The notes beneath the pieces are model-generated. The model was given only the letters and a program-made list of their open reading frames with translations, searched no databases and was not told where the DNA came from. Shown piece after piece: positions 19,529-28,700 of a DNA stretch of 64,000 nt. The DNA comes from Streptococcus viridans (lineage in GTDB: Bacteria; Bacillota; Bacilli; Lactobacillales; Streptococcaceae), in the NCBI RefSeq assembly GCF_900636365.1, contig NZ_LR134266.1, positions 757,501-821,500 on the forward strand, given 5' to 3'. The position numbers were made by a program, and so were the translations under genes. Within the stretch, counting starts at the first letter, position 1, and every line of letters begins with the position of its first letter.

Positions 19529-20467
19529 ATGGACATCTTTTTGAGGAGCATATCGGGGATTCTCGTCATCCTGGGCATGATTTTAGTGGGCTTTGTCATA
19601 TGTGAAAAAGGCTGGTTTGATGACAAATCACGTGGCCTGATCGCTAAACTGGTCACTCAGGTTGCTCTTCCCTGCTATATGCTCTACACCATCACGCAGC
19701 GCTTCACAGCAGCAGATCTACTTAAAATGTTGCCAGCCTTGCGGTTTCCTGCCCTGTCTATGGTTATTTTGCTTGGACTAGCGACAGGTGTAGCCAGGAT
19801 CTTTGCGGTGAGACAGGACCGTCGTGGCCTCTTTATTTCCATGTTTTTTAATTCCAATACCATTTTCGTTGGTCTCCCTATTAACCAGGCCCTCTTTGGA
19901 GATGCTAGTATTCCCTATGTTTTGATCTATTACATGTGCAATACGACCTTTTTCTGGACCTTGGGAACCTACCTGATCCAGCGAGATGGTGAGGGAGAAG
20001 CTCAGTTTGATCTCAAAACCAGTCTGAAAAAAGTCTTTTCTCCGCCTCTGATGGGCTTTCTCTTAGGGATAGTCTTGGTGATCCTTCATATCCAGCTGCC
20101 AGCCTTTCTAGCCAGTGATTTGCAGTATCTGGGTAATTTAACGACCCCCTTGTCTATGATATTCATCGGTTTGTCGGTGTCTCATGTAGGCGTGAAGCAG
20201 TTGGTTCTGGGAAAAGATCAGCTATTGATTCTACTAGGTCGCTTCCTGGTTGCCCCTCTCTTGATGGCCTCCATCGTCTACTGGGTGCCCCTTCCAAGTT
20301 TGATGAAGCAAGTCTTTATCATCCAGTCCGCCATGCCTGTGATGACCAATGCGCCAGTTGTTGCCAGACTCTGCGGAGCTGATAGTGATTATGCAGCAGT
20401 CATGGTGACAGAGACGACCCTTGCAACCATGGTGGTGATACCTATTCTCATGCTGTTGATGGCTTGA
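19529..20467 (+). CDS. AEC-family transporter (auxin efflux carrier-like)
   Basis: A 312-aa integral membrane protein with about ten transmembrane helices in two five-helix halves, typical of the AEC family. Conserved features include the region FNSNTIFVGLPINQALFG and the C-terminal stretch AMPVMTNAPVVARLCGAD. Members export small organic acids such as malate. The substrate cannot be assigned here. RBS AAAGGAGA is well placed. It ends at a bidirectional terminator shared with the convergent gene at 20518. Confidence 0.85.
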   Translation: MDIFLRSISGILVILGMILVGFVICEKGWFDDKSRGLIAKLVTQVALPCYMLYTITQRFTAADLLKMLPALRFPALSMVILLGLATGVARIFAVRQDRRGLFISMFFNSNTIFVGLPINQALFGDASIPYVLIYYMCNTTFFWTLGTYLIQRDGEGEAQFDLKTSLKKVFSPPLMGFLLGIVLVILHIQLPAFLASDLQYLGNLTTPLSMIFIGLSVSHVGVKQLVLGKDQLLILLGRFLVAPLLMASIVYWVPLPSLMKQVFIIQSAMPVMTNAPVVARLCGADSDYAAVMVTETTLATMVVIPILMLLMA

Positions 20468-20481
20468 TCAATAGAAAATAC

Positions 20482-20516
20482 AAAAGCTCAAGTTTTTTCT
20501 TAAAACTTGAGCTTTT
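20482..20516. terminator. Bidirectional terminator
   Basis: AAAAGCTCAAGTTTT pairs perfectly with AAAACTTGAGCTTTT, giving T-runs on both strands between convergent genes. Confidence 0.9.
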
Positions 20517-20517
20517 C

Positions 20518-20781
20518 TTATAACAAGGCTAACAAGATGGTAAGGACCAGAGCGATGCACATCCGAATCAGGTGATGAACTGGGTGGAAGTTTCCTTTGT
20601 GTTTCCCATTCCAATAGGCCCCGTAGCAAATCAAACCACAGCCGATCAGCCAAAGGAATAAAGCAACAATCGATAAAAAGAAGTAGAGGATGAGAGAAAA
20701 GGTCGCAAGGCAACTACCAATGAACAGAAGCTGATTTCCTAGAGTATTCTTGCCCTTTCTTAATTCTGAAAGGCTGGCCAA
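20518..20781 (-). CDS. Small membrane protein, 5' end uncertain
   Basis: An 87-aa product of unknown family with hydrophobic segments near residues 17-52 and 72-87. The same frame stays open and hydrophobic upstream to a stop at 20863-20865 (for example GFFTAFLALAFPVLHLL), but that extension contains no ATG or GTG and only a TTG close to the listed start. The gene may therefore have lost its original start, or use a rare one. It is convergent with the AEC transporter and downstream of sczA on the same strand. Confidence 0.5.
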   Translation of the reverse strand: MASLSELRKGKNTLGNQLLFIGSCLATFSLILYFFLSIVALFLWLIGCGLICYGAYWNGKHKGNFHPVHHLIRMCIALVLTILLALL

Positions 20782-20889
20782 TAAATGAAGGACAGGAAAG
20801 GCAAGGGCTAAGAAGGCTGTAAAAAAGCCGAGAAGAATGGAGAAGAACGTAGGATTTCCTTTCTATGATGAATAATATGAACTCGGTTC

Positions 20890-21465
20890 TTAGTTAGAAG
20901 AGACTTTTAAAATCTCCAAATAAAACTGGACCACTTCTTGTTCCGTGTAGGACTTGCCTTTTTTCAACCACCAGCTGAGGGTTTCAATGAAGTTGGTAAC
21001 GACCAGGTGTTTGAGATAGGAGCTAGGAATGTTGGGGTGTGATTGAATCAGTTCCTCAGCTACCATTGGGTAGACGTCGTGCTCTAGTTCTTTTCGCAGT
21101 TGCCGGATAAAATAATCGTTTTTGGAGAGCAAGAGACTGGTCACATGGTCTTGATTTTTCTTGAAATGCTGAAAGATATGGGCCAGATAGTCTTGTGGGG
21201 ATAGGTGTTCAGCACGCTCAAAGAGGTGATGAAAGAGCTTTTGACAGAGCTCGTCAAGTAATAATTCCTTGCTCTCGTAATGGCTGTAAAAGGTTGAGCG
21301 CCCCACATCAGCAAGGTCAATGATTTCCTGAACGGTGATGGCCTCGTAGTCTTTTTGGTTGAGTAAGTGTAAGAACGCCTGATAGATAGCTTTTCGAGTT
21401 TTGGTGATGCGACGATCCTTAGCTGTCATATGGACACTTTGAACAAACTGTTCAGTAACGTACAT
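20890..21465 (-). CDS. sczA: TetR-family regulator, probable zinc-responsive SczA
   Basis: A 191-aa TetR regulator with an N-terminal helix-turn-helix (VQEIIDLADVGRSTFYSHYESKE, about 46-68) and a helical effector domain. It is divergent from a cation diffusion facilitator gene that is followed by a zinc-type alcohol dehydrogenase, the gene neighbourhood of pneumococcal sczA-czcD. In S. pneumoniae SczA activates czcD when zinc is high. The assignment rests on this context. The inverted repeat at 21517-21531 is a likely binding site. Confidence 0.75.
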   Translation of the reverse strand: MYVTEQFVQSVHMTAKDRRITKTRKAIYQAFLHLLNQKDYEAITVQEIIDLADVGRSTFYSHYESKELLLDELCQKLFHHLFERAEHLSPQDYLAHIFQHFKKNQDHVTSLLLSKNDYFIRQLRKELEHDVYPMVAEELIQSHPNIPSSYLKHLVVTNFIETLSWWLKKGKSYTEQEVVQFYLEILKVSSN

Positions 21466-21516
21466 AGCGAGCAGTTTGCTTCTATCCTTTCTGTTGATAG
21501 TAGTGGATAATGATAA

Positions 21517-21531
21517 TGAACATGATGTTCA
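21517..21531. promoter_or_regulatory. Operator-like palindrome between sczA and czcD
   Basis: TGAACAT-G-ATGTTCA is a perfect 7-bp inverted repeat with a one-base centre, 30 bases upstream of the czcD ATG. Confidence 0.6.
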
Positions 21532-21561
21532 TGAATCTATTATAACAAAGGATATAGGATT

Positions 21562-22464
21562 ATGAAGACAAAATATGCAGTTTGGTTAGCTTTTTTCTTG
21601 AATTTGAGTTATGCCATTGTTGAGTTTATTGCAGGAGGGATTTTTGGGTCCAGTGCGGTCCTTGCGGATTCCATCCACGACTTGGGGGATGCGATCGCTA
21701 TTGGGATCTCAGCCTTTTTGGAGAGTATTTCCAATCGTGAAGAAGACAGCCGCTATACCTTGGGGTATAAGCGCTTTAGCCTCTTGGGGGCCATGGTCAC
21801 GGCTGTGATTCTCATGACAGGGTCTGTTCTGGTTATCTTGGAAAATATAACAAAAATCTTTCATCCACAGCCGGTCAATGATGAGGGAATCCTCTGGTTA
21901 GGAATCATAGCGGTCAGTATCAATGTATTGGCAAGTCTAGTAGTTCGTAAAGGAAAAACAAAAAACGAATCCATCCTTAGCCTGCATTTTCTGGAAGATA
22001 CTTTGGGTTGGGTGGCCGTCATCCTAATGGCCATTGTTCTGCGATTTACCGACTGGTATATTCTGGATCCGCTCTTATCTCTTGTCATTTCGATCTTTAT
22101 TCTCTCAAAAGCTATTCCACGTTTTTGGTCTACACTCAAGATTTTCCTCGACGCCGTGCCAGAAGGAGTGGATGTCCAGAAGATTAAGACGGATTTGGCA
22201 GAGTTAGACCATGTCGCTAGTATCAATCAGCTCAATCTCTGGACCATGGATGGTTTGGAAAAAAATGCCATTGTCCATGTTTGTTTAAAAGAGATTGAAC
22301 AGATGGAGCTTTGCAAGGAATCGATTCGAAGCATACTCAAGGATTGTGGTTTCCAAAATATCACCATTGAAGTTGATGTAGACCTAGCAACTCACCAAGC
22401 CCATAAGCGCAATATGGAGGAGATAGAAGCAGTCCAAAGCCATGGACATGAACATTATCATTAA
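21562..22464 (+). CDS. czcD: Cation diffusion facilitator, zinc exporter
   Basis: Exports Zn2+ (and related ions) in exchange for protons across the cytoplasmic membrane. The 300-aa protein has six transmembrane helices. The metal site residues are visible as HDLGD in helix 2 and HFLED in helix 5. A cytoplasmic C-terminal domain ends in the histidine-rich HGHEHYH. Divergent from the TetR gene and probably under its control. Confidence 0.92.
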   Translation: MKTKYAVWLAFFLNLSYAIVEFIAGGIFGSSAVLADSIHDLGDAIAIGISAFLESISNREEDSRYTLGYKRFSLLGAMVTAVILMTGSVLVILENITKIFHPQPVNDEGILWLGIIAVSINVLASLVVRKGKTKNESILSLHFLEDTLGWVAVILMAIVLRFTDWYILDPLLSLVISIFILSKAIPRFWSTLKIFLDAVPEGVDVQKIKTDLAELDHVASINQLNLWTMDGLEKNAIVHVCLKEIEQMELCKESIRSILKDCGFQNITIEVDVDLATHQAHKRNMEEIEAVQSHGHEHYH

Positions 22465-22543
22465 TGAACTATAGTATAAGTGAGCGAAAGCTTCATAAAT
22501 AGTGTATACTTGAAATAAGTTAGATACAGAGAGGTAAATGTTT

Positions 22544-23581
22544 ATGAAATCAGCAGTCTATACTAAGGCAGGTCAGATCGGTATTGAAGAAGTCAAGCGT
22601 CCAAGCATTCAAGAATCAGATGATGTTATTATCCGTGTAGTTCGTGCTTGCGTTTGTGGTTCAGACCTTTGGAGCTATCGTAATCCAGATATCAAAGCGG
22701 GTCACAAAAATAGTGGACACGAAGCGATTGGAATCGTTGAAGAAGCTGGAGAAGCCATTACTACAGTTAAGCCAGGTGATTTTGTGATTGTGCCATTTAC
22801 TCATGGCTGTGGCGAATGCGATGCTTGTCGTGCTGGATTTGATGGTTCTTGCGATAATCATATTGGGAATAACCTTGGAGGGAATTTCCAAGCTGAATAT
22901 ATCCGCTTCCACTACGCTAATTGGGCCCTTGTTAAAATTCCTGGACAACCGTCTGACTACACAGAAGGGATGCTTAAGTCACTTTTGACACTTGCTGACG
23001 TCATGCCGACCGGTTACCATGCAGCGCGTGTGGCTGGTGTAAAACCAGGTGACAAAGTTGTCGTTATTGGAGATGGTGCTGTTGGTCAATGCGCTGTTAT
23101 CGCGGCTAAGATGCGTGGGGCATCGCAAATCGTTCTCATGAGTCGCCACGAAGACCGTCAAAAGATGGCCTTGGAGTCAGGTGCGACAGCTGTTGTGGCT
23201 GAGCGTAGTGAAGAAGGCATTGCCAAGGTCCGTGAAATCCTCGGAGGAGGAGCAGATGCCGCCCTTGAATGTGTGGGTACCGCAGCAGCTGTCGATCAAG
23301 CCCTTGGGGTTCTTCACAATGGTGGACGTTTAGGTTTTGTCGGTGTGCCTCATTACAATAACCGTGCTCTAGGTTCGACCTTTGCCCAAAATATCTCAGT
23401 GGCAGGTGGGGCAGCCTCTGTCACCACCTATGACAAGCAGTTCTTGCTCAAGGCTGTCCTCGATGGCGACATCAATCCAGGCCGCGTCTTCACTCATAGC
23501 TATAGCTTGGATGAGATTGATCAAGCCTATAAAGACATGGATGAACGCAAGACCATTAAATCTATGATTGTCATTGAGTAA
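22544..23581 (+). CDS. Zinc-dependent alcohol dehydrogenase family protein
   Basis: MDR-type oxidoreductase of 345 aa. Catalytic zinc region CVCGSDLW, GHEAIG motif, structural zinc lobe with four cysteines (CGECDACRAGFDGSCDN), and an NAD(P)-binding fold GDGAVGQCAV follow in order. The ATG at 22544 is preferred over 22538: GAGG at 22531-22534 is 9 nt from the former but only 3 from the latter. Sits after czcD as in pneumococcus, where the gene is zinc-induced; substrate unknown. Confidence 0.88.
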   Translation: MKSAVYTKAGQIGIEEVKRPSIQESDDVIIRVVRACVCGSDLWSYRNPDIKAGHKNSGHEAIGIVEEAGEAITTVKPGDFVIVPFTHGCGECDACRAGFDGSCDNHIGNNLGGNFQAEYIRFHYANWALVKIPGQPSDYTEGMLKSLLTLADVMPTGYHAARVAGVKPGDKVVVIGDGAVGQCAVIAAKMRGASQIVLMSRHEDRQKMALESGATAVVAERSEEGIAKVREILGGGADAALECVGTAAAVDQALGVLHNGGRLGFVGVPHYNNRALGSTFAQNISVAGGAASVTTYDKQFLLKAVLDGDINPGRVFTHSYSLDEIDQAYKDMDERKTIKSMIVIE

Positions 23582-23584
23582 TGA

Positions 23585-23618
23585 AAAAGTCTAGTAGAAA
23601 TGAAACTACTAGACTTTT
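23585..23618. terminator. Bidirectional terminator after the alcohol dehydrogenase gene
   Basis: AAAAGTCTAGTAG pairs perfectly with CTACTAGACTTTT; it also lies at the 3' end of the convergent helicase gene. Confidence 0.85.
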
Positions 23619-23639
23619 CTTTTATTGTGAAATAAATTC

Positions 23640-26354
23640 TTATTTCAAATCCGACATCACTTGTTTCTTGGTGAAGGTACGCTCTTGTTTGTTAGCTAAG
23701 GCCTTAATGCGCGCATCTAGAAGAATGGCACGGCCTTCGGCACTTCGGGTATAGACGAGGTCATACTTGCCTAGGCTCTTTCGGATTTGCTCCACAAAGG
23801 CTTGGGCATCCTCTTTCCGTTTGTCAAAGAGGCTTGGTACAGCGAAATATTCTGTCTGATCGGATACTTTTTCCTGTGCTTTCAGGATATAGCGCTGATT
23901 TTCAATCGGCGCGAAAAACTCGATCATAGTTTGCGAGAAGAGTTCCTTCTCCCGCATGGTTCCGCCCTTCAAATAGATCAGCGTGTTGATGGCATCCTTT
24001 CTGTCTCGTACGACTTGGATACGGGTCTCCTGGGTTTGAATATGCCCAGAAAGGAGAAGGGCTTGGTGAATGGCCTGGCCAAACACTTCTAGCCGTTTAT
24101 AAGGACTCTTATAGAGATAGTAGCGCAGCCAGGCAAGGATAGCGAGAACAGCTAAAACGAATAGAAGAATTAGAGACGCTTTATTCCCTCCTCCTCTATG
24201 TGAGTAGTAAATCAGGTTGACGAAAGCATCGGTCAAAGCAGCGGCCGTCAGCCAGCGAGCTAGCTTTCTGGCATCAAAAAATAGGGCCAGAGGCAGGAAG
24301 TGTTTATCCACTTGGACCTCATTTGCAATCTCCATATTCTCCAGAATCGGAAGAGCTTTTTGCCAGCCATCCCGAAGTTCTTGACGATGAGTGGAGCGCT
24401 CTAAGGACTCTTCGTTGAGTTTCTGTAACTGTTTTTTAGTATAGCGGATATTGTCAAAGGATAGACGTTCGATTCCGGATTCGATAAAGGGTTCCTTGTA
24501 GTGGAGGCCTAAAAATTGTTTCATCCGTCTCTCTAAAAGCTCTAGATCAGGACTGTATTCTTTCAGTTGATCAGTGATGGCTTCGATCTCTTCCTTTTCA
24601 AGATCGGACTTTTCATACCATTTCTTTAGGGAAAGATTGATGGAGACCAGGTGCCAGATGTTACTGGTCTTGTCTGGATCCTCAGGCCACACTCGGATGG
24701 CACGGCCTCGCATTTGATTACTGAGCATAAAACTGCCGACAAAGCTCGCTAGGATCAGGGAATTAACGCAAGGAGCATCCCAGCCTTCTCCTAGAAGTGA
24801 CTTGGTTCCAATGACGACTTGGATAAGCCCTTCTTGAAAGAGCTGGGTCACGGCTGTCACCAAATCATGTTGAGAACCAACCAAGCGAACCTTGAGAAAG
24901 TCATCAGGAGATAATTGGCCGACACTTTGGTAAGTCAATCGATTCTCTCCTAGAAGGTCTTCTAATCTTGGCTTAGCGACCGTCGGGATGATGACGATGC
25001 TGCCGGTCAAGACAGCGATGGCAGGAGGACTAGTTAGCTCTAAGCTTTCCCTGCGAATGGATTCGAAATAAGAGAGCACTCCCAATTGAGTGAATTGGGC
25101 CTCCTGGTCTCCTAGATGAACTTCAAAGTCTTGGCGAATGTAGTCTGTTAGGACCAGTTGGCGCAGTTGACTTCCAAGAGCCTGGTATTCCGCCTTGAAA
25201 ATCTCTCGAACCGCATTGAGTTTTCCGAGGGATTGGTTGAGCAGGAGGTCTTGTTTTTTGTTGCGGACCAGTTTGACTTGTTTTCGATCGATCAAGCTGG
25301 CCGCTTTTAATTCATGGAGGACTTGCTTCTCGTATTCCTCAGGTAGATTGTACCAGTGAGGCACCTGAAAGAGCAGACCTTGCAGGAGAATTTCAAGCCA
25401 GTCCAGAGTGAAAGCAGGTAGTTTCTTGGCTCCTAAAAGGTCCTGGAAACGTTTGGGAAAGTCAATCCCCTTGCTTCGAAGAAAGATCAGGGTGGCTGAG
25501 AGATATTTGGGCTCATTGAGCAATTCATCATCGCTAATCTGACCCGATAAGGCTTGGCAGGTTTGGAGGTATTGGCAAAAGAGGGGATCGGAAGTCAGTT
25601 GCTGTAAGAGAGCATTCTTTTGTTGGCTAAAGGCGTTCAACTGCTCTTGCTCTTCCTTGGTTGGAAAGGCAAAGTAGACATAGTCTTGGTGAGGACAAAG
25701 GGTGTCTTCCTTGACCAATTCGGGAACCGTAATTTCCTCGTCAATCTCACCACACATGCGGATATAGCGTTCCCAAAGGGCAGGATCCCCTTCATAGGGA
25801 GGGGTAGCGGTGAGGGAGATCATCTTTAAGTCAGCGAAGGCTTGACGAAAGGATTCCAAACTCTTCCACCATTCATTGCGCAGGTGATGGCACTCATCTA
25901 AACAAAGGGTTCCGAGTGAGATGGCTTTGAAAGTAGTAAGGATATCAAAGCCTTTGAAATCAAACGTTTCAATCTCTGCCTGGTCATCGGTATCCTCAGC
26001 TTGTGATTGACCGACGACTTGGTTCATGGCGCTGTGTAGGGCCTGATAGGTAGCCACTGTAATCAGCTTAGGATGTTTGAGGTCCTGAGAGATCAGTTGC
26101 TCCGCTTGGCTTTCGTCTTTTAAAAATGCCTGGACAATCCGGTCCACCCATTGTTGACGAATGGTGACTGTAGGAGCTAAAATCAGGGTTGGCTGACCAA
26201 AGCGTCTGATAAATTCGATTCCCAGGGTTGTTTTTCCAGAGCCAGGAGCTGCTACCAAATGCAGGTGGCCATCCGCCATAAAAGCGTCACTCTTATCGAG
26301 AACGCGTTTTTGATAGTGTCTCCATTGGCCTGTAAATGCTAGTTCTTGTAACAT
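23640..26354 (-). CDS. Large DEAD/DEAH superfamily 2 helicase with C-terminal membrane segments
   Basis: A 904-aa SF2 ATPase. Motif I APGSGKTT (about 35-42), motif II DECHH (about 170) and SLTATPP (motif III) are in the N-terminal lobe; GTKSLLGEGWDAP and QMRGRAIR (motifs V and VI) are in the second lobe. Unusually, about residues 690-755 contain two strongly hydrophobic stretches before a final soluble domain. The ATG at 26354 is preferred over 26381: GGGAGG lies 6 nt before it. It is a single gene with no methylase, nuclease or specificity subunit beside it. Function unknown; DNA repair or phage defence are possibilities. Confidence 0.8.
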   Translation of the reverse strand: MLQELAFTGQWRHYQKRVLDKSDAFMADGHLHLVAAPGSGKTTLGIEFIRRFGQPTLILAPTVTIRQQWVDRIVQAFLKDESQAEQLISQDLKHPKLITVATYQALHSAMNQVVGQSQAEDTDDQAEIETFDFKGFDILTTFKAISLGTLCLDECHHLRNEWWKSLESFRQAFADLKMISLTATPPYEGDPALWERYIRMCGEIDEEITVPELVKEDTLCPHQDYVYFAFPTKEEQEQLNAFSQQKNALLQQLTSDPLFCQYLQTCQALSGQISDDELLNEPKYLSATLIFLRSKGIDFPKRFQDLLGAKKLPAFTLDWLEILLQGLLFQVPHWYNLPEEYEKQVLHELKAASLIDRKQVKLVRNKKQDLLLNQSLGKLNAVREIFKAEYQALGSQLRQLVLTDYIRQDFEVHLGDQEAQFTQLGVLSYFESIRRESLELTSPPAIAVLTGSIVIIPTVAKPRLEDLLGENRLTYQSVGQLSPDDFLKVRLVGSQHDLVTAVTQLFQEGLIQVVIGTKSLLGEGWDAPCVNSLILASFVGSFMLSNQMRGRAIRVWPEDPDKTSNIWHLVSINLSLKKWYEKSDLEKEEIEAITDQLKEYSPDLELLERRMKQFLGLHYKEPFIESGIERLSFDNIRYTKKQLQKLNEESLERSTHRQELRDGWQKALPILENMEIANEVQVDKHFLPLALFFDARKLARWLTAAALTDAFVNLIYYSHRGGGNKASLILLFVLAVLAILAWLRYYLYKSPYKRLEVFGQAIHQALLLSGHIQTQETRIQVVRDRKDAINTLIYLKGGTMREKELFSQTMIEFFAPIENQRYILKAQEKVSDQTEYFAVPSLFDKRKEDAQAFVEQIRKSLGKYDLVYTRSAEGRAILLDARIKALANKQERTFTKKQVMSDLK

Positions 26355-26457
26355 TGGTTTCCTCCCTTGTACTGTCCCCATTATATCATAGTTGAAGGTA
26401 TTCAGTTAAGAAGGGGAGTTGCCATGGAAGGGAAATCGTACTTTTTGCAATCTCTTC

Positions 26458-26486
26458 TTGACACCGGCTAGATGGACTTATATAAT
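26458..26486 (+). promoter_or_regulatory. Consensus sigma-A promoter of the nucleoside phosphorylase gene
   Basis: TTGACA, exactly 17 bases, TATAAT: both hexamers match consensus. The ATG is 27 bases downstream with GGAGG between. Confidence 0.9.
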
Positions 26487-26512
26487 GTTACAAACAAGTT
26501 TGGAGGTAGCTG

Positions 26513-27277
26513 ATGATCCATAAACATGAAATTCCTATTTTAGAGTTTGATGACAACCCACAGGCAGTTATTATGCCGACTCATGAGGGGTTAGACCTGC
26601 ATTTGCCTGATAAATGCGTTTATGCTTTCTTAGAGGATGAGATTGACCGCTTTGCCAAAGCTGCTGGAGCCAAACAAGTAGCTAGCTTTGTCTCAGCAAC
26701 CAAGACCTATCCGGTTTATGTCATGGAGCACCAAGGAGAGGAAATCTGCTTAGCCCAAGCGCCAGTTGGATCTGCACCAGCAGCTCAATTCATGGATTGG
26801 TTAATTGGCTATGGGGTGAAGAAGATGATTTCGGCAGGTAGCTGTGGCGTCTTGGTGGACATGGAAGAAAATGCCTTTTTAATCCCGACCAAGGCCTTGC
26901 GAGATGAGGGAGCTAGTTACCATTATGTGGCGCCTTCTCGCTATATAGAAGTGGATCGTCGAGCACTGACTGCCATTGAAACTGTCTTAAAAGGAAAAGA
27001 AATTCCTTATCAAGAGGTCCTGACTTGGTCGACGGACGGCTTTTATAGAGAAACGCCTGACAAGGTGGCCTATCGCATTGAAGAAGGGTGTAGTGTTGTG
27101 GAGATGGAGTGCGCCTCATTGGCAGCAGTAGCCCAGCTTCGTGATGCGGTTTGGGGCTTGCTCCTATTTACCGCAGATTCCCTTGCAGACCTGGAAAATT
27201 ATGACCAGCGTGACTGGGGATCCGAAGCATTCGATAAAGCCTTAGAATTGTGCCTAGAAATGGTTCTTCACTTGTAA
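26513..27277 (+). CDS. Nucleoside phosphorylase family protein
   Basis: A 254-aa purine/uridine phosphorylase-superfamily protein, cleaving a nucleoside with phosphate. Family features: GSAPAAQFMDWLIGYGVKKMISAGSCG (phosphate and nucleoside site, about 85-111), and VVEMECASLAAVAQL near residue 195, which holds the ribose-binding Glu-Met-Glu. The final TADSLADLENYD matches the acidic base-recognition region. Whether it uses uridine or purines is not clear. It follows a consensus promoter and GGAGG. Confidence 0.85.
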   Translation: MIHKHEIPILEFDDNPQAVIMPTHEGLDLHLPDKCVYAFLEDEIDRFAKAAGAKQVASFVSATKTYPVYVMEHQGEEICLAQAPVGSAPAAQFMDWLIGYGVKKMISAGSCGVLVDMEENAFLIPTKALRDEGASYHYVAPSRYIEVDRRALTAIETVLKGKEIPYQEVLTWSTDGFYRETPDKVAYRIEEGCSVVEMECASLAAVAQLRDAVWGLLLFTADSLADLENYDQRDWGSEAFDKALELCLEMVLHL

Positions 27278-27293
27278 GTCTATTCTCTTTTTA

Positions 27294-27302
27294 TGGTACA
27301 AT
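27294..27302 (+). promoter_or_regulatory. Extended -10 immediately before trkH (leaderless candidate)
   Basis: TG-G-TACAAT ends at 27302, placing +1 on the A of the ATG at 27309. No SD sequence lies between. Confidence 0.6.
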
Positions 27303-27308
27303 GAAGCT

Positions 27309-28691
27309 ATGTTAGTCAAATTATTTTTAAAACAATGGCAGTCCAAGATGAAAAGTCTATCTCCAGCAAGGAGGCTCTTTTTCAGCTTTTTCTTGGTTAT
27401 CTTAATTGGCTCCCTCTTATTGAGTCTGCCTTTTGTCCAGCAAGCAAGCTCAAAAGCAGGTTATCTCGACCACCTTTTTACAGCAGTCTCTATGGTCTGT
27501 GTGACGGGCCTCTTTACCCAGTCAGTAGCCTCGACCTACAATGCCTGGGGGCAGTTGATCTGTATGCTCTTGATTCAGATCGGTGGCCTGGGGATCTTGA
27601 CCTTTATCGGTCTCTTCTTTATGGAAAGTCGTCAAAAGCTCAGCTACAAGGACCGACAGACCATTCGGGACAGCTTTAGCTTTAGCAATAACCAGAGCTT
27701 GGCCCGTTTTGTCCGTTCTATTTTCATTACCACCTTTACCATCGAAGGACTGGGGGCCTTGCTCCTCATGATTCGCTTCATTCCTCGCTTTGGCTGGGAC
27801 CATGGAATCTTTAACTCCATCTTTGTCGCAGTTTCAGCTTTTTGTAATGCAGGCTTTGATAATTTTGGGGGCGATAGTATGATGAGTTTCCAGACCGATT
27901 GGCTGGTGAACCTGACCTTGTCTACCCTTATTATTACTGGGGGCTTGGGCTTTATGGTTTGGTTTGACCTCGCTACCAAGGCCCGCAATCAATCAGGACG
28001 GCGGACTCTTCGCTTCCATACTAAGGTGGTTCTCTGGTTAACAGCTGCGATCCTTCTCTTTGGGACAGTAACCAGTCTCTTGACCGAGTTTGATAATCCG
28101 GCAACCATTGGGGCCCTCCCCTTGGGAGAGAAAATTTTAGTCAGCTTTTTCCAAACCGTCAGCATGCGGACAGCTGGTTTTGCTTCCTTAGATTATACAG
28201 CAGTCCGACCAGTGACGCTCTTCGTCTATCTCTTGCAGATGTTTTTAGGTGGAGCACCAGGCGGGACAGCAGGGGGGATGAAGATCACCACCTTCCTGGT
28301 CCTCTTGCTCCTGGCTCGGAAGGAACTATTGGGGCTACCACATACCAATTTAGGAAAACGTACGATTTCACCAGACATTGTTCAACGTTCCTTTGGGACG
28401 GCGGTGATTTTCCAGTTGACCTTCTTAGTGGGGCTATTAGGAATCTGTTTGGTGACGCCGGATGGCCAACGCTTTATTTATTTGGTCTTTGAGGTGGTAT
28501 CCGCTCTAGCGACAGTGGGAGTGACCGCCAATGTAACCTCAACCTTAAATGGAGCGGGACTAGGCATTATCATGGTCCTCATGTTTATCGGACGGATTGG
28601 TCCTTTGACCCTCATGGTTAGCTTGAACAATTACCAGGCCAAGAAAGCAGATACCTTGCAGTATGCCAAGGCAGACATCATTATTGGATAG
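27309..28691 (+). CDS. TrkH/KtrB-type potassium uptake membrane subunit
   Basis: K+ channel-like translocating subunit, 460 aa with about ten hydrophobic segments. Selectivity-filter-like segments are visible as VCVTGLF (about 63-69), CNAGFDNFG, SMRTAGF and ATVGVTANV, four repeats each centred on a filter glycine. The next gene encodes its cytosolic NAD-binding regulator, 9 bases downstream. In pneumococcus the equivalent system is regulated by c-di-AMP through the cytosolic subunit. The start lacks an SD and is predicted to be leaderless. Confidence 0.93.
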   Translation: MLVKLFLKQWQSKMKSLSPARRLFFSFFLVILIGSLLLSLPFVQQASSKAGYLDHLFTAVSMVCVTGLFTQSVASTYNAWGQLICMLLIQIGGLGILTFIGLFFMESRQKLSYKDRQTIRDSFSFSNNQSLARFVRSIFITTFTIEGLGALLLMIRFIPRFGWDHGIFNSIFVAVSAFCNAGFDNFGGDSMMSFQTDWLVNLTLSTLIITGGLGFMVWFDLATKARNQSGRRTLRFHTKVVLWLTAAILLFGTVTSLLTEFDNPATIGALPLGEKILVSFFQTVSMRTAGFASLDYTAVRPVTLFVYLLQMFLGGAPGGTAGGMKITTFLVLLLLARKELLGLPHTNLGKRTISPDIVQRSFGTAVIFQLTFLVGLLGICLVTPDGQRFIYLVFEVVSALATVGVTANVTSTLNGAGLGIIMVLMFIGRIGPLTLMVSLNNYQAKKADTLQYAKADIIIG

Positions 28692-28700
28692 GAGAAACTT

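Noticed and set aside
23640..26354. Type I or III restriction subunit
   Set aside because: No methyltransferase or specificity gene nearby and no nuclease motif seen in the protein.
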